A stretch of DNA of 64,000 nt from Loripinus fragilis (Eukaryota > Mollusca > Bivalvia > Lucinida > Lucinidae): contig OZ026521.1 of assembly GCA_964019695.1 (NCBI GenBank), positions 37,632,939 through 37,696,938 of the forward strand, given 5' to 3'. This document shows positions 9,067-22,596 of the stretch, in pieces. Each line of letters begins with the position of its first letter. Positions within the stretch are counted from its first letter, which is position 1. The notes under the pieces are model-generated. The model saw nothing but the letters and a program-made list of their open reading frames with translations. It had not been told where the DNA came from and made no database searches. A program made the translations under genes and the position numbers.

Positions 9067-11760
9067 TGGAGCTTATGCAGACATACAGTGTATAGGAAAG
9101 TTGGCTGAAATACTCTCTGACCTTTTGACAGCTGTTGTAGAATATCACCCTGTTCCGAAAAGAGCCACAGGCACAAATTCTTTACCCCGACACCAACTGT
9201 GCGATTTCCCCTCCTGTGAAAAATACTTGCGCACAAGAATCAAAATCATGCTATATCCTTAGTGGACAGCTGATGAGGTGTGCAAAGCCTGCTTTATTTA
9301 CATCTGAAATTGAAACTTGAAAATCACTGTTTGTGCTTAAAGGTAGCAAACCACCATCAAACGGAGACCCCAGAGCGTGCCGGAGGGCGCACTAAGATAA
9401 ATTCTGATTGCGACCAGTTTCAAGTATAAAAGCCAATTCTCTTCAATCTAAATCAAGATTAGAGATGTTTTTGTGGATTCTAGAGAAATAAAACACTGAA
9501 ATTGATCTTACATAAGAGAGCCAATAGCATAGAAATCTTCTCGGACCCCACTTTTTCGACGGCAATTTTTACGACAAAATGTACCAAATCGGATGCCCCT
9601 GCTGGACAGTGTGCTCGAGCAAGCCACTCAAATCTTGCTAAATCATGCAGAAATCTCCATGATCATGTGCAACATTTACAACTCAATACCTGCCTCCCAC
9701 CTCGTTTCTTTGATAATCAGCTTCGAGTTTGTGTATATGAAAATGAAAGTAGAATTCTGATGCATTTCCAGGCCGAGCCACACATTCGTATTTTGGCCGG
9801 ATAGCCACATTTAGTATTTTCAGTTGCAAAAAAATGCTTTTTATTGATGCTCAACCATTCCCAGGCACACAGAAACAGCACTTGACAGTATAAAATGCAA
9901 CAAAGTGTATTTAGAGCCAAGAATTGAAGGGTACCCCCTTATATTATCAAATTTGCCCAGGCCCAGCTGATCCGATCAGTGGTTTGCTACCTTTAAGAAA
10001 ACTTTTTTGCTCCTAATTTGAGAATTTTTGAAAAAAATCACAAATTTGGAGCTTATGCAGACATACAGTGTATAGGAAAGTTGGCTGAAATACTCTCTGA
10101 CCTTTTGACAGCTGTTGTAGAATATCACCCTGTTCCGAAAAGAGCCACAGGCACAAATTCTTTACCCCGACACCAACTGTGCGATTTCCCCTCCTGTGAA
10201 AAATACTTGCGCACAAGAATCAAAATCATGCTATATCCTTAGTGGACAGCTGATGAGGTGTGCAAAGCCTGCTTTATTTACATCTGAAATTGAAACTTGA
10301 AAATCACTGTTTGTGCTTAAAGGTAGCAAACCACCATCAAACGGAGACCCCAGAGCGTGCCGGAGGGCGCACTAAGATAAATTCTGATTGCGACCAGTTT
10401 CAAGTATAAAAGCCAATTCTCTTCAATCTAAATCAAGATTAGAGATGTTTTTGTGGATTCTAGAGAAATAAAACACTGAAATTGATCTTACATAAGAGAG
10501 CCAATAGCATAGAAATCTTCTCGGACCCCACTTTTTCGACGGCAATTTTTACGACAAAATGTACCAAATCGGATGCCCCTGCTGGACAGTGTGCTCGAGC
10601 AAGCCACCCAAATCTTGCTAAATCATGCAGAAATCTCCATGATCATGTGCAACATTTACAACTCAATACCTGCCTCCCACCTCGTTTCTTTGATAATCAG
10701 CTTCGAGTTTGTGTATATGAAAATGAAAGTAGAATTCTGATGCATTTCCAGGCCGAGCCACACATTCGTATTTTGGCCGGATAGCCACATTTAGTATTTT
10801 CAGTTGCAAAAAAATGCTTTTTATTGATGCTCAACCATTCCCAGGCACACAGAAACAGCACTTGACAGTATAAAATGCAACAAAGTGTATTTAGAGCCAA
10901 GAATTGAAGGGTACCCCCTTATATTATCAAATTTGCCCAGGCCCAGCTGATCCGATCAGTGGTTTGCTACCTTTAAGAAAACTTTTTTGCTCCTAATTTG
11001 AGAATTTTTGAAAAAAATCACAAATTTGGAGCTTATGCAGACATACAGTGTATAGGAAAGTTGGCTGAAATACTCTCTGACCTTTTGACAGCTGTTGTAG
11101 AATATCACCCTGTTCCGAAAAGAGCCACAGGCACAAATTCTTTACCCCGACACCAACTGTGCGATTTCCCCTCCTGTGAAAAATACTTGCGCACAAGAAT
11201 CAAAATCATGCTATATCCTTAGTGGACAGCTGATGAGGTGTGCAAAGCCTGCTTTATTTACATCTGAAATTGAAACTTGAAAATCACTGTTTGTGCTTAA
11301 AGGTAGCAAACCACCATCAAACGGAGACCCCAGAGCGTGCCGGAGGGCGCACTAAGATAAATTCTGATTGCGACCAGTTTCAAGTATAAAAGCCAATTCT
11401 CTTCAATCTAAATCAAGATTAGAGATGTTTTTGTGGATTCTAGAGAAATAAAACACTGAAATTGATCTTACATAAGAGAGCCAATAGCATAGAAATCTTC
11501 TCGGACCCCACTTTTTCGACGGCAATTTTTACGACAAAATGTACCAAATCGGATGCCCCTGCTGGACAGTGTGCTCGAGCAAGCCACTCAAATCTTGCTA
11601 AATCATGCAGAAATCTCCATGATCATGTGCAACATTTACAACTCAATACCTGCCTCCCACCTCGTTTCTTTGATAATCAGCTTCGAGTTTGTGTATATGA
11701 AAATGAAAGTAGAATTCTGATGCATTTCCAGGCCGAGCCACACATTCGTATTTTGGCCGG

Positions 11761-14700
11761 ATAGCCACATTTAGTATTTTCAGTTGCAAAAAAATGCTTT
11801 TTATTGATGCTCAACCATTCCCAGGCACACAGAAACAGCACTTGACAGTATAAAATGCAACAAAGTGTATTTAGAGCCAAGAATTGAAGGGTACCCCCTT
11901 ATATTATCAAATTTGCCCAGGCCCAGCTGATCCGATCAGTGGTTTGCTACCTTTAAGAAAACTTTTTTGCTCCTAATTTGAGAATTTTTGAAAAAAATCA
12001 CAAATTTGGAGCTTATGCAGACATACAGTGTATAGGAAAGTTGGCTGAAATACTCTCTGACCTTTTGACAGCTGTTGTAGAATATCACCCTGTTCCGAAA
12101 AGAGCCACAGGCACAAATTCTTTACCCCGACACCAACTGTGCGATTTCCCCTCCTGTGAAAAATACTTGCGCACAAGAATCAAAATCATGCTATATCCTT
12201 AGTGGACAGCTGATGAGGTGTGCAAAGCCTGCTTTATTTACATCTGAAATTGAAACTTGAAAATCACTGTTTGTGCTTAAAGGTAGCAAACCACCATCAA
12301 ACGGAGACCCCAGAGCGTGCCGGAGGGCGCACTAAGATAAATTCTGATTGCGACCAGTTTCAAGTATAAAAGCCAATTCTCTTCAATCTAAATCAAGATT
12401 AGAGATGTTTTTGTGGATTCTAGAGAAATAAAACACTGAAATTGATCTTACATAAGAGAGCCAATAGCATAGAAATCTTCTCGGACCCCACTTTTTCGAC
12501 GGCAATTTTTACGACAAAATGTACCAAATCGGATGCCCCTGCTGGACAGTGTGCTCGAGCAAGCCACCCAAATCTTGCTAAATCATGCAGAAATCTCCAT
12601 GATCATGTGCAACATTTACAACTCAATACCTGCCTCCCACCTCGTTTCTTTGATAATCAGCTTCGAGTTTGTGTATATGAAAATGAAAGTAGAATTCTGA
12701 TGCATTTCCAGGCCGAGCCACACATTCGTATTTTGGCCGGATAGCCACATTTAGTATTTTCAGTTGCAAAAAAATGCTTTTTATTGATGCTCAACCATTC
12801 CCAGGCACACAGAAACAGCACTTGACAGTATAAAATGCAACAAAGTGTATTTAGAGCCAAGAATTGAAGGGTACCCCCTTATATTATCAAATTTGCCCAG
12901 GCCCAGCTGATCCGATCAGTGGTTTGCTACCTTTAAGAAAACTTTTTTGCTCCTAATTTGAGAATTTTTGAAAAAAATCACAAATTTGGAGCTTATGCAG
13001 ACATACAGTGTATAGGAAAGTTGGCTGAAATACTCTCTGACCTTTTGACAGCTGTTGTAGAATATCACCCTGTTCCGAAAAGAGCCACAGGCACAAATTC
13101 TTTACCCCGACACCAACTGTGCGATTTCCCCTCCTGTGAAAAATACTTGCGCACAAGAATCAAAATCATGCTATATCCTTAGTGGACAGCTGATGAGGTG
13201 TGCAAAGCCTGCTTTATTTACATCTGAAATTGAAACTTGAAAATCACTGTTTGTGCTTAAAGGTAGCAAACCACCATCAAACGGAGACCCCAGAGCGTGC
13301 CGGAGGGCGCACTAAGATAAATTCTGATTGCGACCAGTTTCAAGTATAAAAGCCAATTCTCTTCAATCTAAATCAAGATTAGAGATGTTTTTGTGGATTC
13401 TAGAGAAATAAAACACTGAAATTGATCTTACATAAGAGAGCCAATAGCATAGAAATCTTCTCGGACCCCACTTTTTCGACGGCAATTTTTACGACAAAAT
13501 GTACCAAATCGGATGCCCCTGCTGGACAGTGTGCTCGAGCAAGCCACTCAAATCTTGCTAAATCATGCAGAAATCTCCATGATCATGTGCAACATTTACA
13601 ACTCAATACCTGCCTCCCACCTCGTTTCTTTGATAATCAGCTTCGAGTTTGTGTATATGAAAATGAAAGTAGAATTCTGATGCATTTCCAGGCCGAGCCA
13701 CACATTCGTATTTTGGCCGGATAGCCACATTTAGTATTTTCAGTTGCAAAAAAATGCTTTTTATTGATGCTCAACCATTCCCAGGCACACAGAAACAGCA
13801 CTTGACAGTATAAAATGCAACAAAGTGTATTTAGAGCCAAGAATTGAAGGGTACCCCCTTATATTATCAAATTTGCCCAGGCCCAGCTGATCCGATCAGT
13901 GGTTTGCTACCTTTAAGAAAACTTTTTTGCTCCTAATTTGAGAATTTTTGAAAAAAATCACAAATTTGGAGCTTATGCAGACATACAGTGTATAGGAAAG
14001 TTGGCTGAAATACTCTCTGACCTTTTGACAGCTGTTGTAGAATATCACCCTGTTCCGAAAAGAGCCACAGGCACAAATTCTTTACCCCGACACCAACTGT
14101 GCGATTTCCCCTCCTGTGAAAAATACTTGCGCACAAGAATCAAAATCATGCTATATCCTTAGTGGACAGCTGATGAGGTGTGCAAAGCCTGCTTTATTTA
14201 CATCTGAAATTGAAACTTGAAAATCACTGTTTGTGCTTAAAGGTAGCAAACCACCATCAAACGGAGACCCCAGAGCGTGCCGGAGGGCGCACTAAGATAA
14301 ATTCTGATTGCGACCAGTTTCAAGTATAAAAGCCAATTCTCTTCAATCTAAATCAAGATTAGAGATGTTTTTGTGGATTCTAGAGAAATAAAACACTGAA
14401 ATTGATCTTACATAAGAGAGCCAATAGCATAGAAATCTTCTCGGACCCCACTTTTTCGACGGCAATTTTTACGACAAAATGTACCAAATCGGATGCCCCT
14501 GCTGGACAGTGTGCTCGAGCAAGCCACTCAAATCTTGCTAAATCATGCAGAAATCTCCATGATCATGTGCAACATTTACAACTCAATACCTGCCTCCCAC
14601 CTCGTTTCTTTGATAATCAGCTTCGAGTTTGTGTATATGAAAATGAAAGTAGAATTCTGATGCATTTCCAGGCCGAGCCACACATTCGTATTTTGGCCGG

Positions 14701-17700
14701 ATAGCCACATTTAGTATTTTCAGTTGCAAAAAAATGCTTTTTATTGATGCTCAACCATTCCCAGGCACACAGAAACAGCACTTGACAGTATAAAATGCAA
14801 CAAAGTGTATTTAGAGCCAAGAATTGAAGGGTACCCCCTTATATTATCAAATTTGCCCAGGCCCAGCTGATCCGATCAGTGGTTTGCTACCTTTAAGAAA
14901 ACTTTTTTGCTCCTAATTTGAGAATTTTTGAAAAAAATCACAAATTTGGAGCTTATGCAGACATACAGTGTATAGGAAAGTTGGCTGAAATACTCTCTGA
15001 CCTTTTGACAGCTGTTGTAGAATATCACCCTGTTCCGAAAAGAGCCACAGGCACAAATTCTTTACCCCGACACCAACTGTGCGATTTCCCCTCCTGTGAA
15101 AAATACTTGCGCACAAGAATCAAAATCATGCTATATCCTTAGTGGACAGCTGATGAGGTGTGCAAAGCCTGCTTTATTTACATCTGAAATTGAAACTTGA
15201 AAATCACTGTTTGTGCTTAAAGGTAGCAAACCACCATCAAACGGAGACCCCAGAGCGTGCCGGAGGGCGCACTAAGATAAATTCTGATTGCGACCAGTTT
15301 CAAGTATAAAAGCCAATTCTCTTCAATCTAAATCAAGATTAGAGATGTTTTTGTGGATTCTAGAGAAATAAAACACTGAAATTGATCTTACATAAGAGAG
15401 CCAATAGCATAGAAATCTTCTCGGACCCCACTTTTTCGACGGCAATTTTTACGACAAAATGTACCAAATCGGATGCCCCTGCTGGACAGTGTGCTCGAGC
15501 AAGCCACTCAAATCTTGCTAAATCATGCAGAAATCTCCATGATCATGTGCAACATTTACAACTCAATACCTGCCTCCCACCTCGTTTCTTTGATAATCAG
15601 CTTCGAGTTTGTGTATATGAAAATGAAAGTAGAATTCTGATGCATTTCCAGGCCGAGCCACACATTCGTATTTTGGCCGGATAGCCACATTTAGTATTTT
15701 CAGTTGCAAAAAAATGCTTTTTATTGATGCTCAACCATTCCCAGGCACACAGAAACAGCACTTGACAGTATAAAATGCAACAAAGTGTATTTAGAGCCAA
15801 GAATTGAAGGGTACCCCCTTATATTATCAAATTTGCCCAGGCCCAGCTGATCCGATCAGTGGTTTGCTACCTTTAAGAAAACTTTTTTGCTCCTAATTTG
15901 AGAATTTTTGAAAAAAATCACAAATTTGGAGCTTATGCAGACATACAGTGTATAGGAAAGTTGGCTGAAATACTCTCTGACCTTTTGACAGCTGTTGTAG
16001 AATATCACCCTGTTCCGAAAAGAGCCACAGGCACAAATTCTTTACCCCGACACCAACTGTGCGATTTCCCCTCCTGTGAAAAATACTTGCGCACAAGAAT
16101 CAAAATCATGCTATATCCTTAGTGGACAGCTGATGAGGTGTGCAAAGCCTGCTTTATTTACATCTGAAATTGAAACTTGAAAATCACTGTTTGTGCTTAA
16201 AGGTAGCAAACCACCATCAAACGGAGACCCCAGAGCGTGCCGGAGGGCGCACTAAGATAAATTCTGATTGCGACCAGTTTCAAGTATAAAAGCCAATTCT
16301 CTTCAATCTAAATCAAGATTAGAGATGTTTTTGTGGATTCTAGAGAAATAAAACACTGAAATTGATCTTACATAAGAGAGCCAATAGCATAGAAATCTTC
16401 TCGGACCCCACTTTTTCGACGGCAATTTTTACGACAAAATGTACCAAATCGGATGCCCCTGCTGGACAGTGTGCTCGAGCAAGCCACTCAAATCTTGCTA
16501 AATCATGCAGAAATCTCCATGATCATGTGCAACATTTACAACTCAATACCTGCCTCCCACCTCGTTTCTTTGATAATCAGCTTCGAGTTTGTGTATATGA
16601 AAATGAAAGTAGAATTCTGATGCATTTCCAGGCCGAGCCACACATTCGTATTTTGGCCGGATAGCTACATTTAGTATTTTCAGTTGCAAAAAAATGCTTT
16701 TTATTGATGCTCAACCATTCCCAGGCACACAGAAACAGCACTTGACAGTATAAAATGCAACAAAGTGTATTTAGAGCCAAGAATTGAAGGGTACCCCCTT
16801 ATATTATCAAATTTGCCCAGGCCCAGCTGATCCGATCAGTGGTTTGCTACCTTTAAGAAAACTTTTTTGCTCCTAATTTGAGAATTTTTGAAAAAAATCA
16901 CAAATTTGGAGCTTATGCAGACATACAGTGTATAGGAAAGTTGGCTGAAATACTCTCTGACCTTTTGACAGCTGTTGTAGAATATCACCCTGTTCCGAAA
17001 AGAGCCACAGGCACAAATTCTTTACCCCGACACCAACTGTGCGATTTCCCCTCCTGTGAAAAATACTTGCGCACAAGAATCAAAATCATGCTATATCCTT
17101 AGTGGACAGCTGATGAGGTGTGCAAAGCCTGCTTTATTTACATCTGAAATTGAAACTTGAAAATCACTGTTTGTGCTTAAAGGTAGCAAACCACCATCAA
17201 ACGGAGACCCCAGAGCGTGCCGGAGGGCGCACTAAGATAAATTCTGATTGCGACCAGTTTCAAGTATAAAAGCCAATTCTCTTCAATCTAAATCAAGATT
17301 AGAGATGTTTTTGTGGATTCTAGAGAAATAAAACACTGAAATTGATCTTACATAAGAGAGCCAATAGCATAGAAATCTTCTCGGACCCCACTTTTTCGAC
17401 GGCAATTTTTACGACAAAATGTACCAAATCGGATGCCCCTGCTGGACAGTGTGCTCGAGCAAGCCACCCAAATCTTGCTAAATCATGCAGAAATCTCCAT
17501 GATCATGTGCAACATTTACAACTCAATACCTGCCTCCCACCTCGTTTCTTTGATAATCAGCTTCGAGTTTGTGTATATGAAAATGAAAGTAGAATTCTGA
17601 TGCATTTCCAGGCCGAGCCACACATTCGTATTTTGGCCGGATAGCCACATTTAGTATTTTCAGTTGCAAAAAAATGCTTTTTATTGATGCTCAACCATTC

Positions 17701-20580
17701 CCAGGCACACAGAAACAGCACTTGACAGTATAAAATGCAACAAAGTGTATTTAGAGCCAAGAATTGAAGGGTACCCCCTTATATTATCAAATTTGCCCAG
17801 GCCCAGCTGATCCGATCAGTGGTTTGCTACCTTTAAGAAAACTTTTTTGCTCCTAATTTGAGAATTTTTGAAAAAAATCACAAATTTGGAGCTTATGCAG
17901 ACATACAGTGTATAGGAAAGTTGGCTGAAATACTCTCTGACCTTTTGACAGCTGTTGTAGAATATCACCCTGTTCCGAAAAGAGCCACAGGCACAAATTC
18001 TTTACCCCGACACCAACTGTGCGATTTCCCCTCCTGTGAAAAATACTTGCGCACAAGAATCAAAATCATGCTATATCCTTAGTGGACAGCTGATGAGGTG
18101 TGCAAAGCCTGCTTTATTTACATCTGAAATTGAAACTTGAAAATCACTGTTTGTGCTTAAAGGTAGCAAACCACCATCAAACGGAGACCCCAGAGCGTGC
18201 CGGAGGGCGCACTAAGATAAATTCTGATTGCGACCAGTTTCAAGTATAAAAGCCAATTCTCTTCAATCTAAATCAAGATTAGAGATGTTTTTGTGGATTC
18301 TAGAGAAATAAAACACTGAAATTGATCTTACATAAGAGAGCCAATAGCATAGAAATCTTCTCGGACCCCACTTTTTCGACGGCAATTTTTACGACAAAAT
18401 GTACCAAATCGGATGCCCCTGCTGGACAGTGTGCTCGAGCAAGCCACTCAAATCTTGCTAAATCATGCAGAAATCTCCATGATCATGTGCAACATTTACA
18501 ACTCAATACCTGCCTCCCACCTCGTTTCTTTGATAATCAGCTTCGAGTTTGTGTATATGAAAATGAAAGTAGAATTCTGATGCATTTCCAGGCCGAGCCA
18601 CACATTCGTATTTTGGCCGGATAGCCACATTTAGTATTTTCAGTTGCAAAAAAATGCTTTTTATTGATGCTCAACCATTCCCAGGCACACAGAAACAGCA
18701 CTTGACAGTATAAAATGCAACAAAGTGTATTTAGAGCCAAGAATTGAAGGGTACCCCCTTATATTATCAAATTTGCCCAGGCCCAGCTGATCCGATCAGT
18801 GGTTTGCTACCTTTAAGAAAACTTTTTTGCTCCTAATTTGAGAATTTTTGAAAAAAATCACAAATTTGGAGCTTATGCAGACATACAGTGTATAGGAAAG
18901 TTGGCTGAAATACTCTCTGACCTTTTGACAGCTGTTGTAGAATATCACCCTGTTCCGAAAAGAGCCACAGGCACAAATTCTTTACCCCGACACCAACTGT
19001 GCGATTTCCCCTCCTGTGAAAAATACTTGCGCACAAGAATCAAAATCATGCTATATCCTTAGTGGACAGCTGATGAGGTGTGCAAAGCCTGCTTTATTTA
19101 CATCTGAAATTGAAACTTGAAAATCACTGTTTGTGCTTAAAGGTAGCAAACCACCATCAAACGGAGACCCCAGAGCGTGCCGGAGGGCGCACTAAGATAA
19201 ATTCTGATTGCGACCAGTTTCAAGTATAAAAGCCAATTCTCTTCAATCTAAATCAAGATTAGAGATGTTTTTGTGGATTCTAGAGAAATAAAACACTGAA
19301 ATTGATCTTACATAAGAGAGCCAATAGCATAGAAATCTTCTCGGACCCCACTTTTTCGACGGCAATTTTTACGACAAAATGTACCAAATCGGATGCCCCT
19401 GCTGGACAGTGTGCTCGAGCAAGCCACCCAAATCTTGCTAAATCATGCAGAAATCTCCATGATCATGTGCAACATTTACAACTCAATACCTGCCTCCCAC
19501 CTCGTTTCTTTGATAATCAGCTTCGAGTTTGTGTATATGAAAATGAAAGTAGAATTCTGATGCATTTCCAGGCCGAGCCACACATTCGTATTTTGGCCGG
19601 ATAGCCACATTTAGTATTTTCAGTTGCAAAAAAATGCTTTTTATTGATGCTCAACCATTCCCAGGCACACAGAAACAGCACTTGACAGTATAAAATGCAA
19701 CAAAGTGTATTTAGAGCCAAGAATTGAAGGGTACCCCCTTATATTATCAAATTTGCCCAGGCCCAGCTGATCCGATCAGTGGTTTGCTACCTTTAAGAAA
19801 ACTTTTTTGCTCCTAATTTGAGAATTTTTGAAAAAAATCACAAATTTGGAGCTTATGCAGACATACAGTGTATAGGAAAGTTGGCTGAAATACTCTCTGA
19901 CCTTTTGACAGCTGTTGTAGAATATCACCCTGTTCCGAAAAGAGCCACAGGCACAAATTCTTTACCCCGACACCAACTGTGCGATTTCCCCTCCTGTGAA
20001 AAATACTTGCGCACAAGAATCAAAATCATGCTATATCCTTAGTGGACAGCTGATGAGGTGTGCAAAGCCTGCTTTATTTACATCTGAAATTGAAACTTGA
20101 AAATCACTGTTTGTGCTTAAAGGTAGCAAACCACCATCAAACGGAGACCCCAGAGCGTGCCGGAGGGCGCACTAAGATAAATTCTGATTGCGACCAGTTT
20201 CAAGTATAAAAGCCAATTCTCTTCAATCTAAATCAAGATTAGAGATGTTTTTGTGGATTCTAGAGAAATAAAACACTGAAATTGATCTTACATAAGAGAG
20301 CCAATAGCATAGAAATCTTCTCGGACCCCACTTTTTCGACGGCAATTTTTACGACAAAATGTACCAAATCGGATGCCCCTGCTGGACAGTGTGCTCGAGC
20401 AAGCCACTCAAATCTTGCTAAATCATGCAGAAATCTCCATGATCATGTGCAACATTTACAACTCAATACCTGCCTCCCACCTCGTTTCTTTGATAATCAG
20501 CTTCGAGTTTGTGTATATGAAAATGAAAGTAGAATTCTGATGCATTTCCAGGCCGAGCCACACATTCGTATTTTGGCCGG
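11761..20580. repeat. Mixed-register zone, units 13-21
   Basis: At position 808 the units read C in 13, 18 and 20 and T in 14-17, 19 and 21. The four T units in a row (14-17) are the longest run of one state in the window. This is the transition between the trimeric register on the left and the dimeric one on the right, as expected where unequal exchange shifted the register. Confidence 0.55.
16666..16666. other. Unit 18 private variant, position 6 C to T
   Basis: ATAGCTACAT replaces ATAGCCACAT, inside the short direct duplication. Confidence 0.9.
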
Positions 20581-22594
20581 ATAGCCACATTTAGTATTTT
20601 CAGTTGCAAAAAAATGCTTTTTATTGATGCTCAACCATTCCCAGGCACACAGAAACAGCACTTGACAGTATAAAATGCAACAAAGTGTATTTAGAGCCAA
20701 GAATTGAAGGGTACCCCCTTATATTATCAAATTTGCCCAGGCCCAGCTGATCCGATCAGTGGTTTGCTACCTTTAAGAAAACTTTTTTGCTCCTAATTTG
20801 AGAATTTTTGAAAAAAATCACAAATTTGGAGCTTATGCAGACATACAGTGTATAGGAAAGTTGGCTGAAATACTCTCTGACCTTTTGACAGCTGTTGTAG
20901 AATATCACCCTGTTCCGAAAAGAGCCACAGGCACAAATTCTTTACCCCGACACCAACTGTGCGATTTCCCCTCCTGTGAAAAATACTTGCGCACAAGAAT
21001 CAAAATCATGCTATATCCTTAGTGGACAGCTGATGAGGTGTGCAAAGCCTGCTTTATTTACATCTGAAATTGAAACTTGAAAATCACTGTTTGTGCTTAA
21101 AGGTAGCAAACCACCATCAAACGGAGACCCCAGAGCGTGCCGGAGGGCGCACTAAGATAAATTCTGATTGCGACCAGTTTCAAGTATAAAAGCCAATTCT
21201 CTTCAATCTAAATCAAGATTAGAGATGTTTTTGTGGATTCTAGAGAAATAAAACACTGAAATTGATCTTACATAAGAGAGCCAATAGCATAGAAATCTTC
21301 TCGGACCCCACTTTTTCGACGGCAATTTTTACGACAAAATGTACCAAATCGGATGCCCCTGCTGGACAGTGTGCTCGAGCAAGCCACTCAAATCTTGCTA
21401 AATCATGCAGAAATCTCCATGATCATGTGCAACATTTACAACTCAATACCTGCCTCCCACCTCGTTTCTTTGATAATCAGCTTCGAGTTTGTGTATATGA
21501 AAATGAAAGTAGAATTCTGATGCATTTCCAGGCCGAGCCACACATTCGTATTTTGGCCGGATAGCCACATTTAGTATTTTCAGTTGCAAAAAAATGCTTT
21601 TTATTGATGCTCAACCATTCCCAGGCACACAGAAACAGCACTTGACAGTATAAAATGCAACAAAGTGTATTTAGAGCCAAGAATTGAAGGGTACCCCCTT
21701 ATATTATCAAATTTGCCCAGGCCCAGCTGATCCGATCAGTGGTTTGCTACCTTTAAGAAAACTTTTTTGCTCCTAATTTGAGAATTTTTGAAAAAAATCA
21801 CAAATTTGGAGCTTATGCAGACATACAGTGTATAGGAAAGTTGGCTGAAATACTCTCTGACCTTTTGACAGCTGTTGTAGAATATCACCCTGTTCCGAAA
21901 AGAGCCACAGGCACAAATTCTTTACCCCGACACCAACTGTGCGATTTCCCCTCCTGTGAAAAATACTTGCGCACAAGAATCAAAATCATGCTATATCCTT
22001 AGTGGACAGCTGATGAGGTGTGCAAAGCCTGCTTTATTTACATCTGAAATTGAAACTTGAAAATCACTGTTTGTGCTTAAAGGTAGCAAACCACCATCAA
22101 ACGGAGACCCCAGAGCGTGCCGGAGGGCGCACTAAGATAAATTCTGATTGCGACCAGTTTCAAGTATAAAAGCCAATTCTCTTCAATCTAAATCAAGATT
22201 AGAGATGTTTTTGTGGATTCTAGAGAAATAAAACACTGAAATTGATCTTACATAAGAGAGCCAATAGCATAGAAATCTTCTCGGACCCCACTTTTTCGAC
22301 GGCAATTTTTACGACAAAATGTACCAAATCGGATGCCCCTGCTGGACAGTGTGCTCGAGCAAGCCACCCAAATCTTGCTAAATCATGCAGAAATCTCCAT
22401 GATCATGTGCAACATTTACAACTCAATACCTGCCTCCCACCTCGTTTCTTTGATAATCAGCTTCGAGTTTGTGTATATGAAAATGAAAGTAGAATTCTGA
22501 TGCATTTCCAGGCCGAGCCACACATTCGTATTTTGGCCGGATAGCCACATTTAGTATTTTCAGTTGCAAAAAAATGCTTTTTATTGATGCTCAA

Positions 22595-22596
22595 TT
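22595..22596. other. Unit 24 tandem double variant, positions 55-56 CC to TT
   Basis: TCAATTATTC replaces TCAACCATTC. Two adjacent changes are most simply a single event. It also introduces a stop in the minus-strand open frame that crosses the unit boundary, consistent with that frame not being a gene. Confidence 0.9.

Larger units (their letters stand above)
1..11760. repeat. Trimeric higher-order register, units 1-12
   Basis: The two-state site at unit position 808 reads T-C-T four times in succession (C in units 2, 5, 8 and 11). This gives a 2,940-bp period repeated four times, defined by this one site. The other variants in these units (units 2, 7 and 10) are private and neither support nor contradict the register. 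Confidence 0.6.
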
